Assembly (NCBI RefSeq): GCF_016595275.2
Contig: NZ_JAENIQ020000002.1
Coordinates: 124,001 to 188,000 of the forward strand
Direction: 5' to 3'
Length of the DNA: 64,000 nt
DNA from: Corynebacterium pygosceleis
GTDB lineage: Bacteria > Actinomycetota > Actinomycetes > Mycobacteriales > Mycobacteriaceae
The notes under the pieces were generated by a model. The model saw nothing but the letters and a program-made list of their open reading frames with translations. It was not told the origin of the DNA and ran no database searches. Positions within the stretch are counted from its first letter, which is position 1. Each line of letters begins with the position of its first letter. The position numbers were made by a program, and so were the translations under genes. Below, one piece after another: positions 17,613 through 26,954 of this stretch.

Positions 17613-18434
17613 ATGGATTTCCGACCGTTGGTCCACTCGCCCCTTCAGAACGCCGCAGTCTGGCTCGCCGGCTGGCTCCACGGCAGAGTCAGCTACGACG
17701 ACCTCCTCGATGCCTTCGGGGAGTACGGAACCCGGCACACCCTGATCATCGGGGATCCCCCGGCGGACGGGCACCACCCCCGGACGCACGGACTCACCGG
17801 ACTTCTCCGTCACCTCCGTGAAACCACGGCCCCTCTGCTACCGCGGTTGATCCCCGGTGAACCGGTCCTCCGGCTCGTGTTCGGTGGCCCCGGTCAGGTG
17901 CCGGGACTCATCGCGGGGTCACCGGCCGCCGAGGCCGCCCGGGACATGAACTTCAGCGCGCTGGTCATCCGGGACGCTGATCCGGAGGTTCACCATGTCC
18001 TCCTGCCGGACACCGACCTCGGAAGTCGGAGTCGTCCCGTCACATGGCGGTGGTACACCGAGAGGGGACGCGTCCCGGAGCCGGAGCATCTCGGGCCGGG
18101 TGAGGCGGACCGTCTTCTAGCCGACGCGACCAGATGTGCTGCGGAACTGATCGAGGAACGCGGATTCAGACCGAACCCATTGCCGTCTCCGCGTCTGACC
18201 GTCGGTCGTCTCGACGACCTCTACGCAGGTCCGGGGCTGCCCGACTCCGTCTCACCGCGGGCCGCGAAACTCTTCGCCCGTGCGGACCGGGTCGCCGCGA
18301 TCATCGAGAGCGTCATGGGCGAAGCCGGTGATCACAGTCTCGATGCAGAGCTCACCCGACTGCTCACCCATCTCCGCACCGCACGCATGGCCGGTGTCGC
18401 GTACGCGGTCGGCGAGTACGGGAGGGCGCGCTGA
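17613..18434 (+). CDS. Conserved-looking hypothetical protein
   Basis: I do not recognise this 273-residue protein. It has no signal peptide or membrane segment. The N-terminal half is a mixed alpha/beta region with a run of short hydrophobic strands (residues 45-130), and the C-terminal part (180-273) is helical and Arg/Glu-rich. The ATG follows a TAAACT hexamer by 9 nt and has no ribosome binding site. Codon use and GC-rich third positions look like those of the neighbours, so it is a real gene. Its shared promoter with the DUF3097 gene suggests linked or mutually exclusive expression. Confidence 0.75.
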   Translation: MDFRPLVHSPLQNAAVWLAGWLHGRVSYDDLLDAFGEYGTRHTLIIGDPPADGHHPRTHGLTGLLRHLRETTAPLLPRLIPGEPVLRLVFGGPGQVPGLIAGSPAAEAARDMNFSALVIRDADPEVHHVLLPDTDLGSRSRPVTWRWYTERGRVPEPEHLGPGEADRLLADATRCAAELIEERGFRPNPLPSPRLTVGRLDDLYAGPGLPDSVSPRAAKLFARADRVAAIIESVMGEAGDHSLDAELTRLLTHLRTARMAGVAYAVGEYGRAR

Positions 18435-18502
18435 GGGCGGGTCGCCTCCGCCGGATCCGGGACGACGGACACCCTTGCGGTACTCCCGCCCAGCAGGTCG
18501 AC

Positions 18503-19594
18503 TCATCCCCTCCCGGGAACTGGGGAAGGCCGCCGGGCCGGTGCACAGCAGCCGGTCCCGCAGTAGGCACCGTTCACGGTGCACCCCTTCAACGGCGCTG
18601 ATCCGAGACGTACCGGTGCGGTGTCCTCGACCATCTCCATCGCGAGATCGACCACCATCTTCGCGAATTCCGGGGTCGGACCGGCGGTCGCCGTACGTTC
18701 GATCGGTATGCCGAACTGCTCGGCTTCATCGGCCAGTTCCGAATCGAGGTCCCACACCACCTCGATATGGTCGGAGACGAATCCGATGGGACAGACCACC
18801 GCAGCCGGGAGCCCGCGGTCATGGTGCAGTTCCGTCACGTGGTCGACGATGTCGGGTTCGAGCCACGGAGTGTGGGGCGAGCCCGAACGTGACTGCCAGA
18901 CGACGTCGAAATCGGTGACCCCCACCTCCCTGGCGACCAGAGCTGCCGCCTCCTGTACCTGACGGGAATACAACGGCCCGTCGTCGTCTACCCCTGCGGC
19001 GTTGTCGGCGGCCGTGGGAATCGAGTGGGCGGTGAACATCAACCGGGCGGAGTCACGGACGTGATCCGGAAGCCGCTGGTATGCCGCACGAACAGCGTCG
19101 GCCATCGCACCGATGAACAGCGGATGATCGTAGAACTGGCGGAGTTTGGTGAACCGGATCTCCGGTAGTCCCTCCGCGGCCAGACGTTCCCGCATCCCGG
19201 CGATGTCCTCGTCGTACTGCCTGCACCCCGAGTACCCCGCCCATGCGGAGGTCGCGAACACGAGTGCGTTGCGGATCCCGTCCCCGGCCATCTCGGCCGC
19301 GGTGTCCGCGGCCATGGGGTGCCAGTTCCGGTTACCGAAGTAGACGGGCAGTTCAATCCCCCTGTCCGACAGTTCGGCACGGACGTTGGCGATGATCTCC
19401 CGGTTGAGCTGGTTGAGTGGGCTGACGCCACCGAAGTGGTGGTAGTGGACCTCCACCTCATCGAGACGCTCCGGTGGGATTCCGCGACCACGGGTCACAT
19501 TCTCCAGGAACGGCCGGACATCCTCATGGCCTTCAGGCCCTCCGAATGAGAGAAACAGTAGTGCGTCGTAATCAGTGGTTCGAGCGTCAGCCAT
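18503..19594 (-). CDS. hemH: Coproporphyrin III ferrochelatase with [2Fe-2S]-type cysteines
   Basis: The 363-residue enzyme inserts Fe2+ into coproporphyrin III in the coproporphyrin-dependent heme pathway used by actinobacteria (also named CpfC). Family features include [11 protein letters not shown] at the N-terminus, the YFGNRNWHP and [15 protein letters not shown] stretches, and the active-site FTAHSIP segment. Cysteines 338, 345, 349 and 350 at the C-terminus fit the cluster-binding tail known in actinobacterial ferrochelatases. The ATG lies 6 nt after TATTCT (19601-19606), so the message is probably leaderless. Its location a few genes from acn and ctaA/ctaB fits respiratory metabolism. 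Confidence 0.95.
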   Translation of the reverse strand: MADARTTDYDALLFLSFGGPEGHEDVRPFLENVTRGRGIPPERLDEVEVHYHHFGGVSPLNQLNREIIANVRAELSDRGIELPVYFGNRNWHPMAADTAAEMAGDGIRNALVFATSAWAGYSGCRQYDEDIAGMRERLAAEGLPEIRFTKLRQFYDHPLFIGAMADAVRAAYQRLPDHVRDSARLMFTAHSIPTAADNAAGVDDDGPLYSRQVQEAAALVAREVGVTDFDVVWQSRSGSPHTPWLEPDIVDHVTELHHDRGLPAAVVCPIGFVSDHIEVVWDLDSELADEAEQFGIPIERTATAGPTPEFAKMVVDLAMEMVEDTAPVRLGSAPLKGCTVNGAYCGTGCCAPARRPSPVPGRG

Positions 19595-19610
19595 GGGTCA
19601 AGAATACCCA

Positions 19611-19650
19611 ACGACCCCACGGATGGCGGGGTCGCCACCGGTGGGGTCGT
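19611..19650 (-). terminator. Hairpin downstream of the NlpC/P60 gene
   Basis: Ten-bp perfect arms (19611-19620 and 19641-19650) surround a 20-nt interior that can itself pair. It lies just after the NlpC/P60 stop codon and immediately upstream of the hemH promoter, and a few T residues follow on the minus strand. Confidence 0.55.
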
Positions 19651-19665
19651 CGACGGTCAATCCAC

Positions 19666-21627
19666 TCAGATGAGGCGGACGGCGTAGGGGCTCATACCGG
19701 ACCAGCGGACGGGGCTGATCTGAACGTGACCACCGGACTGCGGCGCCTCGAGCATCTGCCCGTTTCCGAGGTAGATCGCGACGTGGTATTCGGCGTTCGG
19801 TCCCCAGAAGAGCAGGTCACCCCGCTGGATGTTCGACGTGGACACCTTGGTGCCCCGCTGGTACTGGTAACCGGTGTAGTGGGGCAGCGCGATGCCCGCG
19901 CCCGCGAAGGCGTAGAGGGTCAGTCCGGAACAGTCGAAACCTATCTTGTTGTAGTCACCGTAGGAGTCGGCGACGCCACCGTCCCGGATGCCGCGGGTGG
20001 GGCCCGCCGCGTTTCCGCCGCCCCAGGCGTACGGTGTCCCGATCATGGCGGACGCCCGGGCGATGACACCCTCGATCTTCTCCGCCCTCGATCCGGTGAT
20101 GACATCCGTGGCGGTCTCCGTGACCTCATCGAGGTCCGTCAGGGTGACGTAGTCGACGACGGTGTCGATGGTCCCCGACACCGGATCCTCGGCCGTTCCG
20201 TTACGAGTCGAGGTTGTCGTCGTCGTGGTCGTCGTGGTCGGCGATGCCGTGGTGATCGCCGGAACACCGGAGTTGTCCGTCCGCCCACCGTCACTGACCG
20301 TCGCACTCTCATCCGCTGCGGTGGTCTGGGGTGCGGAGGAGAGACCGTCTGCACCCCCGAAGTTCTCTTCCAGCAGCGTAACGGTGTCCCGAACCGCAGC
20401 GATCAGCGTCTCCGCATCGGATTCATCCGAGGGGTAGGGGTTGTCGAGGGTCGCGTGATCCGGTGAGTTCACCGCGACGAGCGCCGCAGCGGCCAGTGAG
20501 GCGGCCGCGCTGGCCGCACGTCGGAGATCCTCCGCCCGAAGTACCTCGTCGGGGCGGTCACCCGCCTCGGCCGTCGCCTTCTCCGCGACCTGCTGGGCGC
20601 GGACTGCCTGATCGGCCGCTTCCTGCGCCTTCTCACGTGCTTCCGCCCGGTCGGGTGCATCCAGGGCCGCGGCCGCGGCCGCGCTCGCCGCCGCCGCCGC
20701 TCCCTGGCGGCCGTCGGCGGATTCCTGTGCTGCGGCCTCCTTCTGCCGGGCGGCGAGTTCCGCCGCCGCTTCCGCGGCCTTCCGCTCAGCTTCTGCGCGG
20801 GTGTAGTCCTCGTATTCCCGGCGCTGGTTGAGAAGTTCACCGGAGGTGGCACGCGCTTCCGCGAGACGCTTCTGCGCGGCATCACGTTCTGCGGCGAGAC
20901 GATCCCGCTCAGCTGCGGCTTCCTCGAGCTGGCGGGCGTTCGCCTCGATCTCGGCACGGGCGGCGGCTTCGGCTGCCGCAGCCTCGGACTCGCGCTGTTC
21001 CGCGACGTTGCGGGCCGCCCTCAGCTGGGATTCCTCATTCGCGTTTTCGGTGCGGAGTCGATCGAGGTCGTCGAGGACGCCCTGCTGCTTCGCGGCAGCG
21101 GTCCGGAGGAAGGTCTGACGGTCCAACGCATCATCGGCGTTTCTGGCCCCCGCCAGCCCACTGACCGCGAGCGACGTCGTCCCGCGGCGGTAGGCGCTCC
21201 GGGAAATCTCGTCGAGTTTGGACTGTGCGGAACTCAACTGTCCCTGGGTGGTCTCGAGTTCCTCGCGGGCGCCCCGGGCGTTCTGACGGGCCTGTTCCGC
21301 TCCGGCCTGTGCGTCATGGAGGTCGACGAGAGCCTTGTTCACCGCTTCCCGGAGACGCCCCATCTCATTCTCGAGGACCGCAATCTGCTCCTGGGCCGAG
21401 GACAGTCCCGCAGCGAGTGACGCGACCTCCCCGGAACTGAGCTGCACCGCCTGTTCCGCTGCGGCGATCTCGGCGTCATCGGGGTTGTTGGGTGCCGCTA
21501 CCGCCGGTGTCAGACCGAAGGCGAGTGATGCGGTCAACAGGACACCTGTCAGGCGTCGCGATGCAGGAGGTCGGAAACCGGATTCTGCACCATCGGTGGT
21601 GGCACGGCGGGGCGTGAACATTGCCAC
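19666..21627 (-). CDS. Secreted NlpC/P60 peptidoglycan endopeptidase with coiled-coil domain (RipA-like)
   Basis: The 653-residue precursor has a signal peptide (about 1-45, ending near AVAAP). A long Ala/Glu/Arg-rich coiled-coil region (50-410) follows, similar to the inhibitory hairpin of RipA/PcsB-type proteins. Then come a spacer with a Thr run and a C-terminal NlpC/P60 domain with catalytic Cys566 (FDCSGL), His615 (YHVAIY) and His634. Such enzymes cut the peptide stems of peptidoglycan during daughter-cell separation. I chose GTG21627 because AGGAG is 7 nt upstream; an ATG two codons later is possible. The neighbouring Rv1476-type gene and acn match the order around mycobacterial ripA. 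Confidence 0.92.
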   Translation of the reverse strand: MAMFTPRRATTDGAESGFRPPASRRLTGVLLTASLAFGLTPAVAAPNNPDDAEIAAAEQAVQLSSGEVASLAAGLSSAQEQIAVLENEMGRLREAVNKALVDLHDAQAGAEQARQNARGAREELETTQGQLSSAQSKLDEISRSAYRRGTTSLAVSGLAGARNADDALDRQTFLRTAAAKQQGVLDDLDRLRTENANEESQLRAARNVAEQRESEAAAAEAAARAEIEANARQLEEAAAERDRLAAERDAAQKRLAEARATSGELLNQRREYEDYTRAEAERKAAEAAAELAARQKEAAAQESADGRQGAAAAASAAAAAALDAPDRAEAREKAQEAADQAVRAQQVAEKATAEAGDRPDEVLRAEDLRRAASAAASLAAAALVAVNSPDHATLDNPYPSDESDAETLIAAVRDTVTLLEENFGGADGLSSAPQTTAADESATVSDGGRTDNSGVPAITTASPTTTTTTTTTSTRNGTAEDPVSGTIDTVVDYVTLTDLDEVTETATDVITGSRAEKIEGVIARASAMIGTPYAWGGGNAAGPTRGIRDGGVADSYGDYNKIGFDCSGLTLYAFAGAGIALPHYTGYQYQRGTKVSTSNIQRGDLLFWGPNAEYHVAIYLGNGQMLEAPQSGGHVQISPVRWSGMSPYAVRLI

Positions 21628-22298
21628 TGAATAACTCCTATCCCCGCCCGGACCTGCACCGGGTCCCCGGATCCGGAACGGAGGACCGTTCAGATCGGAT
21701 TCGGTGACCGGTACCGGTTGAACCGGTGGCGGCGACTGTCTCTCGCATCGTGGGCCGGCCCCGGAAGATTCCGGGGACCGGTAGTGAACATTCGATGTCA
21801 CTCATGGGCCGCGCCGACGGTGATCGAACGCGGTACGGAGACCTCACCAGGCATGCTTCCCCACGTGCCTGATGATCTCATCCCGCCGCACCGATCCCGG
21901 GACACCCCTCCGGCGTCCACAGAGGGAAGTCGGAGTGTGGCCAGTGGTAGCAGATGTACCTGACGAGACTCATGAGCTGACAACTGAACGTTAATTCACC
22001 TGAAAGAACTTGGGTACACATTCACCACATAAGTCACAGGGGTAAAGCCTGAAAACATGACCGGGATGGTTGCTGACCTGTACTCTTTCGCCCCGCCCGC
22101 CGTAATATGACATTGATCACATTACATAGGCTTCCCGGCGTGTCGTCCACGGTCACGGGCGATGTGTCCGGTCGCGAAGTTTCCGGACACGCTGGAAGAT
22201 GTAGCCTGGGTCAAGTTCTCGGACTTGACCGCTGTGGCCGCCGCAGACGTTCCACCACGGCGTCCGCACGTTCACCCCGTCAGCGCACGCCGACCCGG
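21628..22298. other. Long non-coding stretch upstream of the NlpC/P60 gene
   Basis: No gene is supported in these 671 nt. The part near 21960-22130 is AT-richer than its surroundings and contains several -10-like hexamers on the minus strand plus a CRP-like palindrome at 22106-22121. If transcription starts there, the 5' leader would be 350-480 nt. I compared it with the c-di-AMP (ydaO) riboswitch often found before actinobacterial cell-wall hydrolase genes and could not align the conserved elements. Confidence 0.5.
22106..22121. promoter_or_regulatory. GlxR (CRP-like) site candidate
   Basis: TATGACATTGATCACA agrees with the corynebacterial GlxR consensus TGTGANNTANNTCACA at all but two fixed positions. 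It overlaps AT-rich -10-like sequence upstream of the NlpC/P60 gene. Confidence 0.4.
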
Positions 22299-22781
22299 TC
22301 ACCGGGTCCGACGTCGGAGGGCGGCGACGGTAACCAGCACCGCGACCAGAACCGTGGCCCCCACGCCGAGATTCAGTCCCTGCCAGGGCACCGTCACATG
22401 ATCGAGGTCACCGATGAACATCTCGGTCCCCGCCACGAGGTCCGGATTGGCGAACATGTGGACCTGCGCCGACTCGATCGCCGCCCTCGAGTGGTTGTCA
22501 CTGACGACGGCCCCACCGGCGGGCGACCGGAGTATCAGTGTCTCCGCACCGGACATGTCCATGAGATCCTGGGCGATGTCGCGCTGGTCCGCGGCGACGG
22601 CCGGCGCCGAATCCAGGAAAACGAAACGAAGTTCACCGAACCCGCTCTCCCTGGCCCCCTCGACCACGCCCGACAACGCGTCCGCCAGTCCCGGGTATTC
22701 ACCGTCCAGGGATCCGATGGACACACCGTCCCCGGCCAGATCGTCGGCGATGTCCGGCAGGTCAATGTCAGCGGGGATCAT
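22299..22781 (-). CDS. Rv1476-family membrane protein (DUF6676-like)
   Basis: The 160-residue protein begins MIPADIDLPDIADDLAGDGV, has a soluble alpha/beta region of about 125 residues, and ends in a single transmembrane helix (about 130-152) with an RRRTR stop-transfer tail. The layout and the position between an NlpC/P60 hydrolase and aconitase match the mycobacterial Rv1476 protein. The start has a GAGAGGAAG ribosome binding site; a longer reading frame upstream lacks one. The soluble part resembles TPM/YgcG-like domains (an inference). The role is unknown, but linkage to the peptidoglycan hydrolase suggests envelope work. Confidence 0.85.
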   Translation of the reverse strand: MIPADIDLPDIADDLAGDGVSIGSLDGEYPGLADALSGVVEGARESGFGELRFVFLDSAPAVAADQRDIAQDLMDMSGAETLILRSPAGGAVVSDNHSRAAIESAQVHMFANPDLVAGTEMFIGDLDHVTVPWQGLNLGVGATVLVAVLVTVAALRRRTR

Positions 22782-23105
22782 GGGACGGATCTTCCTCTCG
22801 GTGATTCTGAACGGGGAACTTCCACCGGCCGAAGCGGGACTCCCGCGATCGACCCCTCGACTATCCCACGTCCACCCCACCCACGCCACAGCGACACCCC
22901 GTGACACCATCAGGACGGCGGCGGGACGGGCCCCGGTCGACCGTCGCCGATCGTGGGCCGGTCGGGAATGGCACCGCACGCACGATCCCCACCAGCACTC
23001 CGGGGGTGACCGTACGGGGGTTTCACGGCGGTCGACCACGGCGTTTCGGAACACGGTGATAAATTACGGGGGTGGTATGTATCGACACGGGGCACGATTG
23101 CCGAA
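22782..23105. other. Non-coding region between the Rv1476-type gene and the acn promoter
   Basis: No gene is seen in these 324 nt. The right end contains a TAAATT hexamer near 23062 that could be a second, upstream acn promoter. Confidence 0.4.
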
Positions 23106-23128
23106 CAGAACGCCCGTACTGTTATACT
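23106..23128 (+). promoter_or_regulatory. acn promoter with AcnR operator
   Basis: CAGAACGCCCGTACTG at 23106-23121 fits the published C. glutamicum AcnR operator pattern CAGNACnnnCGTACTG at every fixed position. It sits immediately upstream of a TATACT -10 hexamer (23123-23128), so bound AcnR would block RNA polymerase. Confidence 0.85.
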
Positions 23129-23137
23129 TTACCGCAG

Positions 23138-23206
23138 ATGACGTTCATGTTGGCTGTATGCCCTGATGGACCGCTCTTTCGACCCGCGTCGGCGCCAGCC
23201 GGATAG
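23138..23206 (+). CDS. Possible 22-residue leader peptide before acn
   Basis: An ATG lies 9 nt after the acn -10 element, so it would be within one to three bases of the transcript 5' end and could be translated leaderlessly. The frame runs [20 protein letters not shown] plus AG and then stops, 52 nt before the acn start. It has no ribosome binding site. Translation is not demonstrated and chance is a fair alternative. Confidence 0.3.
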   Translation: MTFMLAVCPDGPLFRPASAPAG

Positions 23207-23258
23207 TCACCCAGTCGACGCCCTTACTCACCCGAATAAATTTAGGAACGGAGCTTAC

Positions 23259-26078
23259 GTGACTGAGAGCCAGAACTCATTCAACGCCAAGAGCACCCTC
23301 GAAGTCGGCGACAAGTCCTACGAGTACTACGCCCTCGATGCCGTCTCCGGCATGGAGAAGCTGCCCTACTCCCTGAAGGTTCTCGGCGAGAACCTTCTCC
23401 GTACGGAGGACGGCGCCAACATCACCCGCGATCACATCGAGGCGATCGCGAACTGGGATGCATCCGCTGAGCCGAGCATCGAGATCCAGTTCACGCCGGC
23501 CCGTGTCCTGATGCAGGACTTCACCGGTGTCCCGTGTGTCGTCGACCTCGCCACGATGCGTGAGGCCATCAAGACCCTGGGTGGCGACCCCGACGGGGTC
23601 AACCCGCTGAACCCCGCCGAGATGGTCATCGACCACTCCGTCATCATCGAGGCGTTCGGCCACTCTGACTCCCTCGAGAAGAACGTCAACATCGAGTACG
23701 AGCGCAACGAGGAGCGCTACCAGTTCCTCCGTTGGGGTTCCAAGGCGTTCTCCAACTTCCGCGTCGTCCCCCCGGGAACCGGCATCGTCCACCAGGTGAA
23801 CATCGAGAACCTGGCACGGGTCGTCTTCGACAACGAGGGTGTCGCCTACCCCGACACGTGCATCGGCACCGACTCCCACACGACGATGGAGAACGGCCTC
23901 GGCATCCTCGGTTGGGGCGTCGGCGGCATCGAGGCTGAGGCGGCCATGCTCGGCCAGCCGGTCTCCATGCTCATCCCCCGCGTCGTCGGCTTCAAGCTGA
24001 CCGGATCCATCCCCGCCGGGGTCACCGCGACCGACGTCGTGCTCACCATCACCGAGATGCTCCGTGAGCACGGTGTGGTCCAGAAGTTCGTCGAGTTCTA
24101 CGGCTCGGGTGTGAAGGAGGTCCCGCTGGCGAACCGCGCGACCATCGGCAACATGTCCCCCGAGTTCGGTTCCACCTGCGCGATGTTCCCCATCGACGAG
24201 CAGACCACCAAGTACCTCAAGCTCACCGGCCGGTCCGAAGAGCAGATCGCTCTGGTCGAGGCCTACGCCAAGGCACAGGGCATGTGGCTGGACGAGGACA
24301 CCCCCGAAGCCGAGTACTCGGAGTACCTCGAACTGGATCTCTCCACCGTCGTTCCGTCCATCGCCGGTCCGAAGCGTCCGCAGGACCGTATCCTGCTCTC
24401 CGAGGCGAAGGAACAGTTCCGCAAGGATCTCCCGAACTACTGCAACGACGAGGTCGAGGACGACGAGAGCCGTCCGGCGGTCCGCATGGATGCCGAGGGT
24501 GAACTCGACTTCGACGACGCCGACGTCGCGGAACTCTACAACTCCTCCCGCGAGGGCCACGGCGAATCCGCCGCCACGGGAGCCAAGGGACGGGCTTCCC
24601 GCCCGGTCACCGTGACCTCACCCAACGGTGGCGAGTACACGCTGGACCACGGAATGGTCGCCATCGCGTCCATCACCTCGTGCACCAACACCTCCAACCC
24701 GTCCGTCATGATCGGTGCCGGTCTCATCGCCCGGAAGGCCGCGGCCAAGGGCCTGAAGGCGAAGCCGTGGGTCAAGACCATCTGTGCCCCGGGTTCCCAG
24801 GTCGTGGACGGCTACTACAAGCGCGCCGACCTGTGGAAGGACCTGGAGGCCATGGGCTTCTACCTCGCGGGCTTCGGTTGCACTACCTGCATCGGCAACT
24901 CGGGCCCGCTGCCCGAGGAGATCTCCGCCGCCATCAACAAGTACGACCTGACCGCCACCGCCGTACTCTCGGGCAACCGCAACTTCGAGGGCCGTATCTC
25001 CCCCGACGTGAAGATGAACTACCTCGCGTCGCCGATCATGGTCATCGCCTACGCCATCGCCGGCACCATGGACTTCGACTTCGAGAAGGAGCCGCTCGGC
25101 CAGGACCAGGACGGCAACGACGTCTTCCTCACCGACATCTGGCCCTCCACGGAGGAGATCGAGGCCACCATCGAGGAATGCATCTCCCGCGAGCTGTACG
25201 AGGCCGACTACGCCGACGTGTTCAAGGGTGACGAGCAGTGGCAGAACCTGCCCACCCCCGAGGGTAAGACCTTCGAGTGGGACGAGTCCTCCACCTACAT
25301 CCGCAAGGCCCCGTACTTCGACGGCATGACCATGGATCCGGAGCCGGTCAAGGACATCAAGGGCGCCCGCGTCCTGTGCAAGCTCGGTGACTCCGTCACG
25401 ACCGACCACATCTCCCCCGCCTCCTCCATCAAGCCCGGTACCCCTGCGGCGCAGTACCTCGACGAGAACGGTGTCGAGCGGAACGACTACAACTCCCTCG
25501 GCTCGCGGCGCGGCAACCACGAGGTCATGATGCGCGGTACCTTCGCCAACATCCGCCTCCAGAACCAGCTCGTCGACCAGGCCGGTGGCTACACCCGTGA
25601 CTTCACGCAGGAGGGCGCACCGCAGGCCTTCATCTTCGACGCCTGCGAGAACTACAAGGCGGAAGGCATTCCGCTGGTCGTCCTCGGTGGCAAGGAGTAC
25701 GGCACCGGTTCCTCCCGTGACTGGGCCGCGAAGGGCACCAACCTGCTCGGTGTCCGGGCCGTCATCACCGAGAGCTTCGAGCGTATCCACCGCTCGAACC
25801 TGATCGGTATGGGCGTCATTCCGCTCCAGTTCCCCGAGGGTGAGTCACATGAGTCTCTCGGACTCGACGGAACCGAGGTGTTCGACATCGAGGGCATCGA
25901 GGAGTTCAACAACGACACGATCCCCCAGACGGTGAAGGTCACCGCCCGCAAGGACGGCGGCGAGGACATCGTCTTCGACGCCAAGGTGCGCGTCGATACA
26001 CCCGGTGAGGCGGCGTACTTCCGCAACGGCGGTATCCTGCAGTATGTTCTGCGGAACATGGCCAGGGACGCTTCCTAA
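23259..26078 (+). CDS. acn: Aconitate hydratase (AcnA type)
   Basis: This 939-residue monomeric [4Fe-4S] aconitase isomerises citrate and isocitrate in the TCA cycle. Cluster ligands are visible in [13 protein letters not shown] and in [12 protein letters not shown]. The C-terminal swivel domain carries the [10 protein letters not shown] substrate-binding stretch. I place the start at GTG23259, with GGAG six nt upstream, because the protein then begins like other corynebacterial aconitases; the frame extends upstream through non-coding leader. Regulation is visible as an AcnR operator over the promoter, and the repressor gene follows directly. The SUF cluster further along supplies the kind of cluster this enzyme needs. 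Confidence 0.97.
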   Translation: MTESQNSFNAKSTLEVGDKSYEYYALDAVSGMEKLPYSLKVLGENLLRTEDGANITRDHIEAIANWDASAEPSIEIQFTPARVLMQDFTGVPCVVDLATMREAIKTLGGDPDGVNPLNPAEMVIDHSVIIEAFGHSDSLEKNVNIEYERNEERYQFLRWGSKAFSNFRVVPPGTGIVHQVNIENLARVVFDNEGVAYPDTCIGTDSHTTMENGLGILGWGVGGIEAEAAMLGQPVSMLIPRVVGFKLTGSIPAGVTATDVVLTITEMLREHGVVQKFVEFYGSGVKEVPLANRATIGNMSPEFGSTCAMFPIDEQTTKYLKLTGRSEEQIALVEAYAKAQGMWLDEDTPEAEYSEYLELDLSTVVPSIAGPKRPQDRILLSEAKEQFRKDLPNYCNDEVEDDESRPAVRMDAEGELDFDDADVAELYNSSREGHGESAATGAKGRASRPVTVTSPNGGEYTLDHGMVAIASITSCTNTSNPSVMIGAGLIARKAAAKGLKAKPWVKTICAPGSQVVDGYYKRADLWKDLEAMGFYLAGFGCTTCIGNSGPLPEEISAAINKYDLTATAVLSGNRNFEGRISPDVKMNYLASPIMVIAYAIAGTMDFDFEKEPLGQDQDGNDVFLTDIWPSTEEIEATIEECISRELYEADYADVFKGDEQWQNLPTPEGKTFEWDESSTYIRKAPYFDGMTMDPEPVKDIKGARVLCKLGDSVTTDHISPASSIKPGTPAAQYLDENGVERNDYNSLGSRRGNHEVMMRGTFANIRLQNQLVDQAGGYTRDFTQEGAPQAFIFDACENYKAEGIPLVVLGGKEYGTGSSRDWAAKGTNLLGVRAVITESFERIHRSNLIGMGVIPLQFPEGESHESLGLDGTEVFDIEGIEEFNNDTIPQTVKVTARKDGGEDIVFDAKVRVDTPGEAAYFRNGGILQYVLRNMARDAS

Positions 26079-26150
26079 GAAGATCTGCGGGCCGGGTCTC
26101 CGGCATGATCGGGACACCGGCCCCGGACAGCTCCACACAGTGTGACCGAT

Positions 26151-26201
26151 GGGGGCTGTGGCGACGCGGGAAGGGTTCCTCTTCCCCGTACCACAGCCCC
26201 C
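26151..26201 (+). terminator. Branched hairpin between acn and acnR
   Basis: Eleven-bp outer arms (26151-26161 and 26191-26201) enclose an inner 6-bp hairpin (26168-26173 with 26181-26186). Only TTCG follows, so it may attenuate instead of fully ending acn transcription. Confidence 0.6.
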
Positions 26202-26293
26202 TTCGTCGTCGAACACACCAGCACCATCCACTCTGTAGCCCCCCGCTCTCCCGCACCGGATGGAGCACACGCCACAAACCAAGGAGAACTGTC

Positions 26294-26872
26294 ATGCCAA
26301 AGGTCAGTTCCTCAGATCTCTCACAGAGACGCAGAGAGATCCTCGAAGGCGCCCGCCGCTGTTTCGCCGAGTTCGGGTATGACGGTGCCACCGTCAGACG
26401 CCTGGAACAGGCAACCGGAAAATCCCGGGGTGCCATCTTCCACCACTTCGCGGACAAGGAGAACCTCTTCCTCGCTCTCGCCCGCGAAGATGCCGCACGC
26501 ATGGCGGACGTCGTCACCGCAGAGGGCCTCGTCGAAGTCATGCGCGACATGTTGTCGCATCCCGACCGTTACGACTGGCTGTCCACGCGACTGGAGATCA
26601 CCCGTCTCCTCCGCACCGACCCCGTGTTCTCCGCGAGATGGGTGGAGCACCAGGCGGTTCTCGATGAAGCGATCAGATCCAGACTCCAGTCGGGCGTCGA
26701 CGCCGGGCGGATGCGCACCGATGTCCCGGTCGAGGTTCTCCACACCTACCTCGAAACCGTGATGGACGGTTTCATCACCAGACTCGCCAGCGGAGAACCG
26801 ACCGACTGCCTCCACCACGTGCTGGATCTCGTCGAGGCCAGTGTCCGCACGCAGTCCCCCGGACACCTCTGA
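26294..26872 (+). CDS. acnR: TetR-type repressor of aconitase, AcnR
   Basis: The 192-residue protein has a TetR N-terminal DNA-binding domain (REILEGARRCFAEFGYDGATVRRLEQATGKS..., helix-turn-helix about 28-55) and a C-terminal ligand domain. Its sequence is very close to C. glutamicum AcnR, which represses acn and can bind citrate and Mg2+. It starts at ATG26294 with AAGGAG seven nt upstream. Its position 215 nt after acn is the usual one. An exact AcnR operator is present at the acn promoter in this window; no second copy was found before acnR. Confidence 0.95.
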   Translation: MPKVSSSDLSQRRREILEGARRCFAEFGYDGATVRRLEQATGKSRGAIFHHFADKENLFLALAREDAARMADVVTAEGLVEVMRDMLSHPDRYDWLSTRLEITRLLRTDPVFSARWVEHQAVLDEAIRSRLQSGVDAGRMRTDVPVEVLHTYLETVMDGFITRLASGEPTDCLHHVLDLVEASVRTQSPGHL

Positions 26873-26954
26873 GCAGACCGGTCTGATCATTTTTTCCTAA
26901 GTTTCGGTGTGATTACTCCCATATTGCGGTCAGCAGACAGTAATATCACTCGGT

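Noticed and set aside
21628-22100. ydaO-type c-di-AMP riboswitch before the NlpC/P60 gene
   Set aside because: Expected by analogy, but the conserved core elements could not be aligned on the correct strand. Recorded only as an unexplained long leader.
23277-25790. Two antisense open frames of 427 and 390 codons within acn
   Set aside because: Same composition effect. The encoded sequences are Val/Asp/Gly-rich mirror images of the aconitase codons.
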